Below, in pieces: positions 33,650-41,943 of a stretch of DNA of 64,000 bases. The notes beneath the pieces were generated by a model. That model was not told the origin of the DNA, did no database searches, and saw only the letters and a list, made by a program, of their open reading frames with translations. Numbering within the stretch: the stretch's first letter is position 1; each line of letters starts with the position of its first letter. Position numbers and translations under genes: made by a program. This DNA comes from Pseudoalteromonas sp. XI10 (GTDB lineage Bacteria > Pseudomonadota > Gammaproteobacteria > Enterobacterales > Alteromonadaceae), in NCBI RefSeq assembly GCF_001469895.1, contig NZ_LOPY01000052.1, forward strand, positions 1 through 64,000, in the 5' to 3' direction.

Positions 33650-36073
33650 TTAGAAGTAGCCGCGAACACCAAGCGCAAAACTACGCCCAGGGCGTGGTGC
33701 AATATCTTTTAAGAATGAGCTATGAACGCGGGCTTCTGTGTCCGTTAAATTTGTGCCTTTTAAATAAAGCGATAGGTCTTGGTTCAATACCGATAAGTCA
33801 TAAGAAATGCTGGCATCAACAAGGGTATAGCCGTCTGTTGTGGTTTCTTCTTGTGCTATGCGGTCTTGTTCTTGGTAGCGCGTAACGTGAATATTTGCCG
33901 TTAGATTCTCTGTTTGATAGCTAAACTCAGTACCAAAACGCAGTGGTGGAGTACGCGGTAAATCTCCGCCGTCTTTCAGACGCGCGCGAACATAATCAGA
34001 GAATAAGTCGACTTTAAATTCGTCGGTTAGCTGCCAAGCAACTTGTGCTTCAAAACCATGTAAAATCACATCGTCTGTTTTAAATAAATAAACCGGTAGC
34101 TCAGATGAATGATCGTGATCTTCTTCGTGATTATGTTCGTCGCCATGGTCGTGATCATGACCGCTTTCAGCGTATAGGCCTGTGTTAATCTGGTAATAAT
34201 AGTTATCTACTTGGTTGTAAAACGCATTGAAGATAAAGCCAACATCACCTTCTGTTTTACGGAATGTCAGGTCGATATTATTTGCCGTTTCTAAATCGAT
34301 AGCCTCTTCTGATAGCTCAAAATGACCATCATGAGTATCGAATAGCGCACCAACTTCATAAGTTGCAGTACCAATGTGTGGGCCGAAAGATAACAGCTCA
34401 GAAGCAGACGGAGCACGCTCAGAACGCGATACCGATAAACCTAGGTTATAACCTGGTGTAAAATCCCATACTACACCTGTTGATAAACTGACCGGTGTAA
34501 ACTCTTGGGCAACATCAAATACACGTGTGTAGTTTGATTCTTCGTGGTCATGATCATGGTCGTGCTCATCACCGTCTTCATCATGTGCATGGGCGTCGAT
34601 CTCAGGTAACAGCACATTATTAGCATCAATAGTAACTCGCTCAACACGACCACCTAATTGCACTAAAAAATCGCCAAAGTGCTTTTCTTCCATAATTGCA
34701 AAAGCAATACTTTCAGTAACAGAAGGAGGGGTGAATGCTTCTGAGCCTTGTGCTTCTACATCACTTTTTTTGTAATGAAAGCTAACGCCACCATTCCACT
34801 CATCAAATTGGCTATGCAGAATGTCAACGCGCAGCTCATTGGTTTCATTTTTGAAAGTTGTGCCTACAGCACCGTGCTCTATTTCAGCGTGTTCGTAGTC
34901 TGTGTGGCCTGCACGTAAGTTAATTTTGCTTAGCCACTCACTGTCGATATTGTATTCACCAAGTAGCTGAACTTTGGTTTGTTCAAGATCAGCAAAAACA
35001 GCTTCTTCTTCGCTGTGCTCCTCTTCATGGTTATGTCCTTCATGCTCTTCTTCTTCACCATGAGTATGGCCAGGAATACCGTATTGGCGGTTAAACTGCT
35101 CAACCGCAACACCAAGGTAACCTTGCTCAAATAAGTAGCTAGTACCAACAGTAAAGCCATCTGAGTCTTCATTACTGTTTTCTACTACGTACTTTGAGCT
35201 GTGCTCTGTGTCGTCAATATCGGCGGCAACAGGTACTTCGTAATCGTCTGATTCACGCCAGAATGCATCAGCATAAAAGGCAAATGACTCTGTTCCTGTG
35301 GTGGCATTAAACGAAGCAACTTTTTGCTCATCTACAGAGTTATGTTCTAGATTCCATTCACCACGTGTTGTGCTGTCTGTTGGTACGCGGCTGTCAACTA
35401 CGTTGACGACACCACCAATTGCACCGCTGCCATAAAATAGAGTTGCTGGACCACGCAATACTTCAATTTGCTGCGCTGTTGATGCTTCAGATGCTACTGA
35501 GTGATCAGGACCAACACGTGACACATCACTTACATCTAAGCCATTTTGCGTAATTAAAACACGTGGGCCGCTTAAACCACGGATCACAGGCGTACTGGCA
35601 ACCTTGGCATGAAAGTTTGTGTTAACGCCCGGCAGCTTTTCGAGGCTATCGCCAAGCGTTGATGCTTGTTGGCGTCTTAATTGTTCGCCAGATAACACAC
35701 TAACAGGTGAGGCAGATTCCATAGCCGACATATGAATCGGCGTTGCTTCAACATCAATCACTTCAATCGGTGAGCGCTTTAGGTTAAAGGTTGCGCTGTG
35801 GTCTTGGTCATTGGCAAGCGTGATATCTCGATGTAAGTGAGCATAACCTGGCGCTGAAATATGTAGCTCTTTTAAGCCGTTATTTAAGCCGCTGATTTCA
35901 AACTCACCTTTGTCGTTAGTTGTTACTTTTTGATCAGACCCTTCAAGGTCAACTGTGGCATTAGCCACCGCTTTACCTTGGTTATTTAAAACAATGCCTT
36001 TGATTGATTGCGCCAAAACACTGGCTGGTAATAACGCTGCTATGACGACAGCCACTCTTGAGATGTTATTCAT
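33650..36073 (-). CDS. znuD: TonB-dependent zinc receptor, ZnuD-like
   Basis: An 807-residue outer-membrane receptor: signal peptide (to about 21), an N-terminal carboxypeptidase-regulatory-like domain (about 23-110), a TonB plug with typical VIRGLSGPRVLITQNGLDVSD and EVLRGPATLFYGSGAIGGVVN, and a beta-barrel ending RSFALGVRGYF. Three His-rich acidic loops (HTHGEEEEHEGHNHEEEH, HDEDGDEHDHDHDHEE, DHDHGDEHNHEEDHDH) would bind Zn2+. Such loops characterise ZnuD. It is the first gene of an operon with the AztD-like chaperone. Two Zur-like boxes lie just upstream, so it should be derepressed when zinc is scarce. Confidence 0.9.
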   Translation of the reverse strand: MNNISRVAVVIAALLPASVLAQSIKGIVLNNQGKAVANATVDLEGSDQKVTTNDKGEFEISGLNNGLKELHISAPGYAHLHRDITLANDQDHSATFNLKRSPIEVIDVEATPIHMSAMESASPVSVLSGEQLRRQQASTLGDSLEKLPGVNTNFHAKVASTPVIRGLSGPRVLITQNGLDVSDVSRVGPDHSVASEASTAQQIEVLRGPATLFYGSGAIGGVVNVVDSRVPTDSTTRGEWNLEHNSVDEQKVASFNATTGTESFAFYADAFWRESDDYEVPVAADIDDTEHSSKYVVENSNEDSDGFTVGTSYLFEQGYLGVAVEQFNRQYGIPGHTHGEEEEHEGHNHEEEHSEEEAVFADLEQTKVQLLGEYNIDSEWLSKINLRAGHTDYEHAEIEHGAVGTTFKNETNELRVDILHSQFDEWNGGVSFHYKKSDVEAQGSEAFTPPSVTESIAFAIMEEKHFGDFLVQLGGRVERVTIDANNVLLPEIDAHAHDEDGDEHDHDHDHEESNYTRVFDVAQEFTPVSLSTGVVWDFTPGYNLGLSVSRSERAPSASELLSFGPHIGTATYEVGALFDTHDGHFELSEEAIDLETANNIDLTFRKTEGDVGFIFNAFYNQVDNYYYQINTGLYAESGHDHDHGDEHNHEEDHDHSSELPVYLFKTDDVILHGFEAQVAWQLTDEFKVDLFSDYVRARLKDGGDLPRTPPLRFGTEFSYQTENLTANIHVTRYQEQDRIAQEETTTDGYTLVDASISYDLSVLNQDLSLYLKGTNLTDTEARVHSSFLKDIAPRPGRSFALGVRGYF

Positions 36074-36091
36074 TATTCACCATTTTGGATA

Positions 36092-36134
36092 TGTTATAAT
36101 GTATCAATTGTGCTTTAATTGTTATAATGTATCA
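36092..36134. promoter_or_regulatory. Two Zur-like boxes in the znuD divergon
   Basis: TGTTATAATGTATCA occurs twice, at 36092-36106 and 36120-36134, a 28-bp period. It resembles the enterobacterial Zur site (TGTTATAATATCACA in znuA; consensus core GTTATAnTATAAC). It lies between znuD (minus) and the DUF2796-zur operon (plus), so one region could control uptake and autoregulate Zur. Confidence 0.75.
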
Positions 36135-36211
36135 AGTGTGAATCGACGAATGAGTTTTATTCTTTTTTGTAACAGCATGTTTAAAGTGAGGTAAATGGAG
36201 TGATTGGGGTT

Positions 36212-36715
36212 ATGAAAGCAGCAAAATTAGCAGTGATATGCTTTATGGTTGGATGTATCTTTTCAGCTCAAGGGCATCAACACCATCATCATTCACATGG
36301 TGAGGGAGTGCTTTTTGTGGTTCATGATCAAGACAAGTGGCAGGTTAAGTTCATTTTACCGGCTGGAGATATTTTTGGCTTTGAGCATCAGCCCGAGACA
36401 GCTGAGCAAAAGCAAACCATTAAACAAACGTTAGCCCAATTAGCAAATTCTCAGCAGTTAGTGACATTTAACGGCGAATGTAAGCTTACTCAAGCAAATT
36501 TTGAAAACCCATTTGAGCATCACACTCATGATTCACATCAAGACTTAGAAGTTGAATACTCGTTTAGCTGTGATAAGCCCGTTTCTAAAGTCACTGTTAC
36601 TTTATTTGCATGGGCTGAAGCAATATCTGTTATCGAAGCACAGTGGATCACAGAGCAAGCGCAAGGGATAGCAGAGCTGACAGCAACAAAACCTTACATT
36701 GAGTGGCCGCTATGA
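36212..36715 (+). CDS. DUF2796 His-rich periplasmic protein
   Basis: A 167-residue exported protein (signal MKAAKLAVICFMVGCIFSAQG) with His clusters right after the signal (HQHHHHSHGEG) and in the middle (EHHTHDSHQD). It fits DUF2796, a family often found with zinc-uptake genes. The clusters suggest zinc binding or buffering in the periplasm. The start at 36212 is chosen for the signal peptide; a GTG at 36200 is also possible. Its stop overlaps the zur start as ATGA, so it is translationally coupled to zur, and it lies under the Zur-like boxes. Confidence 0.83.
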   Translation: MKAAKLAVICFMVGCIFSAQGHQHHHHSHGEGVLFVVHDQDKWQVKFILPAGDIFGFEHQPETAEQKQTIKQTLAQLANSQQLVTFNGECKLTQANFENPFEHHTHDSHQDLEVEYSFSCDKPVSKVTVTLFAWAEAISVIEAQWITEQAQGIAELTATKPYIEWPL

Positions 36716-37179
36716 ATAAACAGCGATTAACCAGCACACTTAATAAAGCAAAGCAGGTATGCCTTGAGCATGGCAGAAAATTCACCATTCAGCGCAAGCA
36801 AATACTGCAAATATTACTAACTACAGACGTGCCGTTATCGGCCTACGAATTGGCCAGTTGCTACAAGCTGCGCACAAGTTCAAGTGTATCTGTTATGTCT
36901 GTTTATCGAATCTTGAGCTTTTTAGAGTCGGTAAACCTTGTTCGCAGGCTTAATAGTGCTAACAAATATATCGCTTACGGTACCGACAGTGAGGTTTTTA
37001 AGCGTGAGACTTCTTTGTTTTTGATTTGCCGTCACTGCCAAAAAGTTGAGACTTTAGCGGTTTCACAGAGTGACGTTGCAAAGCTTTTCCCTCATTTTGA
37101 TGATGCAGGTTTTACCTCACAAACAAAGCAATTTGAAATGCTGGGAGTATGCAATGAGTGCCAAGCAAAACTTGCTTGA
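36712..37179 (+). CDS. zur: Zinc uptake regulator (Fur family)
   Basis: A 155-residue Fur-family repressor. The winged helix (VSVMSVYRILSFLESVNLVRRL) is followed by the dimerisation domain with two CxxC pairs, CRHC and CNEC, that form the structural zinc site. The N-terminal FTIQRKQILQILL is typical of Zur/Fur. Co-transcription with DUF2796, divergence from znuD, and the boxes at 36092-36134 indicate Zur rather than Fur. In the family, zinc-loaded Zur represses uptake genes. Confidence 0.9.
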   Translation: MNKQRLTSTLNKAKQVCLEHGRKFTIQRKQILQILLTTDVPLSAYELASCYKLRTSSSVSVMSVYRILSFLESVNLVRRLNSANKYIAYGTDSEVFKRETSLFLICRHCQKVETLAVSQSDVAKLFPHFDDAGFTSQTKQFEMLGVCNECQAKLA

Positions 37180-37224
37180 TGCACTTTTTATAATTCATGT
37201 GTTCAATTTTGTAGGAATTATTCA

Positions 37225-37626
37225 GTGAAATTACAAGAAATAATGGACAAGTTTGCCATCGGGTTATCAGCTATGTGTGCTATTCACTGTTTAGCTGTGC
37301 CTGTGTTATTGGTTTTATTACCCAGTGCTGCAGCACTGGGTTTAGGTAACGAGCAATTTCATTTTTGGATGTTAGTTGCGGTACTGCCAAGCAGCTTATT
37401 AGCACTATTTTTAGGGTGTAAAAAACATAAGCGTTATCGATTATTGATGCTAGGTGGTGCAGGGCTGGTGTTGTTGTCTGCAGCGGTGCTGCTTGGCGAA
37501 AATGTTATTGGTGAGGCTGGCGAAAAAGTACTTACTTTATTGGGTTCGCTCTTTGTCGTCACCGGGCATTGGTTTAACTTTCGCTTGTGTGGGAAAAAAC
37601 GAGGGGCTGAGTGTCTAAGCTCGTAA
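37225..37626 (+). CDS. MerC domain membrane protein
   Basis: A 133-residue protein with four hydrophobic helices (about 12-35, 48-65, 72-90, 102-120) and a Cys in the first (MCAIHCLAVPVLL), matching the MerC family. Chromosomal MerC-like proteins are often next to zur or His-rich metal genes; a role in zinc or other metal transport is inferred. The start is GTG with GTAGGAAT upstream. It lies 45 nt after zur and may share its transcript. Confidence 0.85.
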   Translation: MKLQEIMDKFAIGLSAMCAIHCLAVPVLLVLLPSAAALGLGNEQFHFWMLVAVLPSSLLALFLGCKKHKRYRLLMLGGAGLVLLSAAVLLGENVIGEAGEKVLTLLGSLFVVTGHWFNFRLCGKKRGAECLSS

Positions 37627-37635
37627 AGATATAAA

Positions 37636-37665
37636 CTTGTTGACCAACCATTGTGTTGGCCAACA
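37636..37665. terminator. Convergent-gene hairpin
   Basis: CTTGTTGACCAAC pairs with GTTGGCCAACAAG with one mismatch, across a short loop. It lies between the MerC gene and DUF3297. There is no clear T run. A second smaller hairpin (AATTCAG/CTGAATT) follows at about 37670-37689. Confidence 0.5.
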
Positions 37666-37686
37666 AGCTAATTCAGCAAAACTGAA

Positions 37687-37932
37687 TTACTTGTAGAATA
37701 CTTCTACAGTGCCTTTTACCTTTAATAGTAAAGGTTGGCCACGGCGATCAAGGGCTTTTGGAGAAGCGACTTTGATCCAGCCTTCGCTGATATTATATTC
37801 TTCAACGTCAAAACGCTCTTTGCCGTTAAGTTTTACACCAATTTCATGCTCGAAAACTTCTTCCACATAAAATTTACTACGTGGATTGATAGAAAGTTGG
37901 TTTGGTAATTCTGGTTTTTGTGTATCAGTCAT
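37687..37932 (-). CDS. DUF3297 family small protein
   Basis: An 81-residue cytosolic protein of the conserved DUF3297 family: it contains LSINPRSKFYVEEVFEHEIGVKLNGKERFDVEEYNISEGWIKV and ends in VKGTVEVFYK. The first Met of the conserved region at 37932 is taken as the start. Function unknown. It is a lone gene, convergent with the zinc cluster. Confidence 0.8.
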   Translation of the reverse strand: MTDTQKPELPNQLSINPRSKFYVEEVFEHEIGVKLNGKERFDVEEYNISEGWIKVASPKALDRRGQPLLLKVKGTVEVFYK

Positions 37933-38017
37933 AGTTGCGATCTGCATTGAATAAATTGTGCGCCATTGTAGGCAATAGCTGGCATTGGCTCAAGTATCTA
38001 CACGGCAAATTTATTGT

Positions 38018-38482
38018 TTACTCGCAGGCTTGTTCTGAATGCTCAACGCACATGGCAACGGCTTCACTCTTTTTATCGAAGTCGTGCGTTAAGCAGTAGT
38101 CAAAACGCATGGTTAACTCAATCACTTGTTCATCCGTGCGCTCTGGCCATTGCCAGTCTCTCACTATTTGCCTTGCTGCCTTTCTAACGTCTTTACTAAA
38201 GCGCTTAGGTGCTGAATTTTCAATATTTAAGTTTTTCACATTGCCTTCTGGCGTTACCTGAAAATTGACAATTGCGCAGCCACTGCCTTGTCGATTTAGC
38301 AGCCCTGTCGGGTATTGTACATGGTGCATTGGTGGCAGCCGTTGCCAGCTAGGCTTATCTGTAGTGGTATCGAGTACCTGCGCTTGAATATCAACAAATG
38401 GAAATTTACGTGATAAATCAGGGTTTGCGAATGAGCTGATTGATGCGCATACGAGCGTTAATGCTAAAAGTGATTTATACAT
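38018..38482 (-). CDS. Exported TonB C-terminal-domain-like protein
   Basis: A 154-residue protein with a cleavable signal peptide (MYKSLLALTLVCASISSFA) and a TonB_C-like domain (GSGCAIVNFQVTPEGNVKNLNIENSAPKRFSKDVRKAARQIVRDWQWP). Unlike TonB it has no membrane anchor or proline-rich spacer. Extra cysteines near the end suggest a disulfide. It is divergent from a TonB-dependent receptor and shares the intergenic region with two Zur-like boxes, so it may be a receptor accessory factor. Function unproven. Confidence 0.75.
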   Translation of the reverse strand: MYKSLLALTLVCASISSFANPDLSRKFPFVDIQAQVLDTTTDKPSWQRLPPMHHVQYPTGLLNRQGSGCAIVNFQVTPEGNVKNLNIENSAPKRFSKDVRKAARQIVRDWQWPERTDEQVIELTMRFDYCLTHDFDKKSEAVAMCVEHSEQACE

Positions 38483-38584
38483 AGTTTTCCTTAACTTGTT
38501 TGTTTTTTAATCTAGTCCCAATTTAGCGTTAAAAATTATCTTTGTAAACTAGAGGGTTGGCTAAAAATTAAGGGATAAATGTAT

Positions 38585-38627
38585 TGTTATACTATAACCT
38601 ATTTTTTATTTATGTTATTTTATAACA
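38585..38627. promoter_or_regulatory. Two Zur-like palindromes upstream of a TonB receptor
   Basis: GTTATACTATAAC (38586-38598) is a perfect 13-bp palindrome and matches the Zur core GTTATAnTATAAC exactly. TGTTATTTTATAACA (38613-38627) has perfect 6-bp arms. Their centres are 28 bp apart, the same period as the pair at 36092-36134. They lie 34-75 bp upstream of the receptor start. Confidence 0.72.
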
Positions 38628-38660
38628 AATCATTTCCTTTAACTTTTACAATCAGACCTT

Positions 38661-40745
38661 ATGAAGTACTCAACTCTTAGTTTAGCCTTAGCTGCGGCGT
38701 TTGCAGCGAATACACATGCAGCTGATAACAGCGATATCGAAACGATCACCATTGAACATAAACAGGCGTTTCGTGGTGATATTCCAACAAAAGATTTACC
38801 GCAATCGATCACCACATTAAGTAAAGACATGATGACTGACAACGGTATTACTAAGTTTCGTGATGCGCTGGATTTTTCTGCCAGTATTACTCGTAAGAAT
38901 AATGGTGGAGCACTGTGGGATAGCTATTCAATTCGTGGTTTGTCTGGTAACGAAAATATGCCGTCTGGGTACTTAGTTAACGGTTTTAGTGGTGGTCGCG
39001 GCTTTGCAGGCCCGCGTGATGTATCAAACATTGAATACATCGAAGTATTAAAAGGACCTGGCTCAGCACTCTATGGCCGCTCGGAGCCGGGTGGTACCGT
39101 AAACATTATTACTAAAAAGCCACAGTTTTATCAGCAAGGGCAACTTCAAGCTGAGTTCGGTAGCGATGATCACAAGCGTATTCAAGGTGATTACACTAAT
39201 GGTTTAAGCGATGATTTAGCATTTCGTATCAATGGCGCATGGCAAGATAGCGACAGCTTCAGAGACTATGTACACCACGACAAATTCGTGATTACGCCTT
39301 CGCTTTATTATCAAATCAACGATAACTCATCGCTGACTTATGAGTTTGAGTATGTTGACCAACAGCAAATGTATGACCGCGGTATTGTGGTGTTAAATGG
39401 TGATTTTGATACCGTGCCTGAGTCACGCTTTTTAGGTAACCCAAATGATGCACCAACTAAGGTGCACTCACGCGGTCATCAATTAAATTACAGCAACGAT
39501 CTAAACCAAGATTGGAGCTTGTTATTAGGTGCTAGTTACCGTACTGCAACGCTAACGGGTTATTCGTCAGATGCTGAGCTTTCACCATCGCGCCAGTCAT
39601 TATTTGATGATGGCAGAACTTTAACTCGCCAGCACAGATATCGTGACTATGAGTCTGATGATTTATCGCTGCGTTTTGAATTAAGCGGTCACTTTGATGT
39701 TGCCGGTATCACCAACCATGTATTGATTGGTGTTGACGGTTACGACTATGAGCTGCGCACTGGGCTTTATCGCTACCGTGGTGGTAATGGCACTTACACC
39801 ATTGATATTTATGAGCCAGAGTACAGCACTACTGAAGGCCCTGAAGTGGGCATGCAGTACGAAAATAACGAACAGCAAAATGCGTACGGTATTTACCTGC
39901 AAGACCAACTAGATCTAACCGATAACTTAAAAGTGATGTTAGGTCTGCGTTTTGATGAAATTGAACAAGATATTTTTGAGACTAAGTCTGGTGTGGCATC
40001 AAACAGCAAAGAAAACCGAATTAGTCCACGTTTTGGTGTGGTTTACGCACTTAATGACGACATTAACCTTTACTCAAGCTATTCAGAAGGCTTTTTACCA
40101 CTGAGTGGCACCGATGCAGAAGGTAATCCATTCGGTTTTGAAGAAAGTGACTCGTTTGAAGTGGGTGTTAAATTTAGCTACGCCAATATCAGCGGTACGC
40201 TTGCTTATTTTGATGCAAGCAAGAGCAACATGCTGGTGGCAGACCCAGTAAATGTGGGTTATTCAACACCTGTAGGTAAAGCAAATAGCACAGGTTTTGA
40301 GTTAGACTTAACAGGTTCATTGGGTGACAATACCGAGTACAACCTATCTTATGCCTATGTTGATGCCGAGACTGCAACAGACAGTCTAAATGTTGACTGG
40401 TTAGTGCCAATTCCTAAAGGTAGTCCACTTGTGAACGTACCAAAGAATAACCTTTCGGTTGGCTTAAACCATGACCTAAATCTATTCGCACAAGAAATAA
40501 AGATTGGTGGTCATTATCAATATGTGTCTGACCGTTTGGGCGACCCAGCTGATCTCACTTTCCGTTTACCGAGTTACCAAACTGTTGGTTTATTTGCTAA
40601 ATGGCGAGCGACTGAACGTACTACGGTATCACTGAATGTTGATAACGTGTTTGATGAACAGTATATTGCCAGTTCTTACAATGCATTGTGGGCCTACCCG
40701 GGGGCGCCGACGCAATTTAAACTTGGCGTAAGTTATGACTTCTGA
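38661..40745 (+). CDS. TonB-dependent receptor, predicted metallophore (zincophore) uptake
   Basis: A 694-residue outer-membrane receptor with a signal peptide (to about 20), a plug domain (about 40-150: YSIRGLSGNENMPSGYLVNG, IEVLKGPGSALYGRSEPGGTVNI) and a barrel ending FKLGVSYDF. It fits the siderophore-receptor subfamily (FhuA/FepA-like). The two Zur-like palindromes upstream suggest that it takes up a zinc chelate rather than iron; this is inference. The next gene overlaps its 3' end by 11 bp, so the two are coupled. Confidence 0.88.
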   Translation: MKYSTLSLALAAAFAANTHAADNSDIETITIEHKQAFRGDIPTKDLPQSITTLSKDMMTDNGITKFRDALDFSASITRKNNGGALWDSYSIRGLSGNENMPSGYLVNGFSGGRGFAGPRDVSNIEYIEVLKGPGSALYGRSEPGGTVNIITKKPQFYQQGQLQAEFGSDDHKRIQGDYTNGLSDDLAFRINGAWQDSDSFRDYVHHDKFVITPSLYYQINDNSSLTYEFEYVDQQQMYDRGIVVLNGDFDTVPESRFLGNPNDAPTKVHSRGHQLNYSNDLNQDWSLLLGASYRTATLTGYSSDAELSPSRQSLFDDGRTLTRQHRYRDYESDDLSLRFELSGHFDVAGITNHVLIGVDGYDYELRTGLYRYRGGNGTYTIDIYEPEYSTTEGPEVGMQYENNEQQNAYGIYLQDQLDLTDNLKVMLGLRFDEIEQDIFETKSGVASNSKENRISPRFGVVYALNDDINLYSSYSEGFLPLSGTDAEGNPFGFEESDSFEVGVKFSYANISGTLAYFDASKSNMLVADPVNVGYSTPVGKANSTGFELDLTGSLGDNTEYNLSYAYVDAETATDSLNVDWLVPIPKGSPLVNVPKNNLSVGLNHDLNLFAQEIKIGGHYQYVSDRLGDPADLTFRLPSYQTVGLFAKWRATERTTVSLNVDNVFDEQYIASSYNALWAYPGAPTQFKLGVSYDF

Positions 40746-41880
40746 GCAAGTTAAAAGCCGTATTCACAGTATCGACATCATGCGTGGTGTCGTTATTCTG
40801 CTGATGTTACTTGATCATGTGCGAGAGCGATTTTTCTTGCACATGCAGGTGGCTGATCCCATGGTGGTTGATACAACTACGCCGGGGCTGTTTTGGAGCC
40901 GCTTTGCTGCGCACTTTTGTGCACCAACCTTTATCTTTTTAACCGGTTTGTCGGCGTGGCTTTATAGTCATCCCGCAAGTGGCGTAGCGCGCTCAGCACG
41001 AAGCTTTTTAATCAAGCGAGGGCTTTTTTTAATCGCCCTCGAAGTGACCCTGATTTGTTTTTCGTGGATGGGTTACTACCACACCATTTGGCTACAAGTG
41101 ATGTGGGCGATTGGTCTTTGTATGCTGGCATTAGCGTTATTGATTAAGCTGCCACGCAACCTATTGCTGGTGCTTGGTTTAGTTATTGTATTTGGCCATA
41201 ACTTACTGACCCCAATCAGCTTCACTCCTGATGAGTTTGGCTACTCGCTGTGGACGATTTTGCATGACCGAGGCTATCTATCACAAGGTGGTTTAATCGA
41301 CGTCAAAATTAGCTACCCAGTGCTGCCTTGGATTGGCGTTATCTTATTGGGTTACTGTGCAGGTCCTTTATATGCACACACTCAATCGGCGGATTCACGT
41401 AAACGAGCATTGCTGCTGTTAGCCCTGTTATGTGTGGGGTTATTTGCGCTGCTGCGTGGTTTTAATATTTATGGTGAAACTTTGCCGTGGCAAACGTTTA
41501 GCACCACAACCGAAACCATGATGTCGGTGTTTAACGTGACTAAGTACCCACCGTCACTGAGCTTTTTGCTGATCACATTAGCAGGCATGTTTGTTGGCTT
41601 ATGGTTATTTGAAAGACCATTAAACCGCTTTACTAATGCGCTACGTGTATATGGCTCTGTGCCTATGTTCTTTTATATTTTCCACCTCTATGTACTGCTA
41701 TTTATGTATCAAATAGGCATGCTGATCTGGGGGGCAAATCAAGGGCAATATTTAGGAGTCAGTGATATATCAGGTATTTGGTTTATTACTTTGTTGCTGG
41801 CAATAGGGCTTTATTGGCCAACCAAGAAGTTTAGTGAATACAAGCGTAAGGCTAACAAGCCTTGGTTAAAGTATTTATAA
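40735..41880 (+). CDS. DUF1624/heparan N-acetyltransferase-like membrane protein
   Basis: A 381-residue protein with about 10 membrane helices, beginning with the family signature SRIHSIDIMRGVVILLMLLDHVRERFF, where Asp and His residues on the first helix are conserved. Members are membrane acyltransferase-like proteins (DUF1624, related to heparan-alpha-glucosaminide N-acetyltransferase). It overlaps the receptor gene by 11 bp, so it may act on the imported ligand or on an envelope sugar. No direct evidence of substrate. Confidence 0.82.
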   Translation: MTSEQVKSRIHSIDIMRGVVILLMLLDHVRERFFLHMQVADPMVVDTTTPGLFWSRFAAHFCAPTFIFLTGLSAWLYSHPASGVARSARSFLIKRGLFLIALEVTLICFSWMGYYHTIWLQVMWAIGLCMLALALLIKLPRNLLLVLGLVIVFGHNLLTPISFTPDEFGYSLWTILHDRGYLSQGGLIDVKISYPVLPWIGVILLGYCAGPLYAHTQSADSRKRALLLLALLCVGLFALLRGFNIYGETLPWQTFSTTTETMMSVFNVTKYPPSLSFLLITLAGMFVGLWLFERPLNRFTNALRVYGSVPMFFYIFHLYVLLFMYQIGMLIWGANQGQYLGVSDISGIWFITLLLAIGLYWPTKKFSEYKRKANKPWLKYL

Positions 41881-41885
41881 CGAAA

Positions 41886-41914
41886 AATGCCGATATGCTA
41901 AGCATATCGGCATT
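41886..41914. terminator. Bidirectional terminator-like hairpin
   Basis: AATGCCGATATGC at 41886-41898 pairs perfectly (13 bp) with GCATATCGGCATT at 41902-41914, 6 nt after the membrane protein stop and near the end of the protease gene. Upstream A residues give the minus strand a T tract. Confidence 0.82.
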
Positions 41915-41943
41915 ACCTACTTACTATCCTAATTAACTAATCC

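Noticed and set aside
33650..33702. AztD-like gene starting inside the receptor gene
   Set aside because: The ribosome site and lipoprotein signal place the start at 33621; the extension is a chance open frame.
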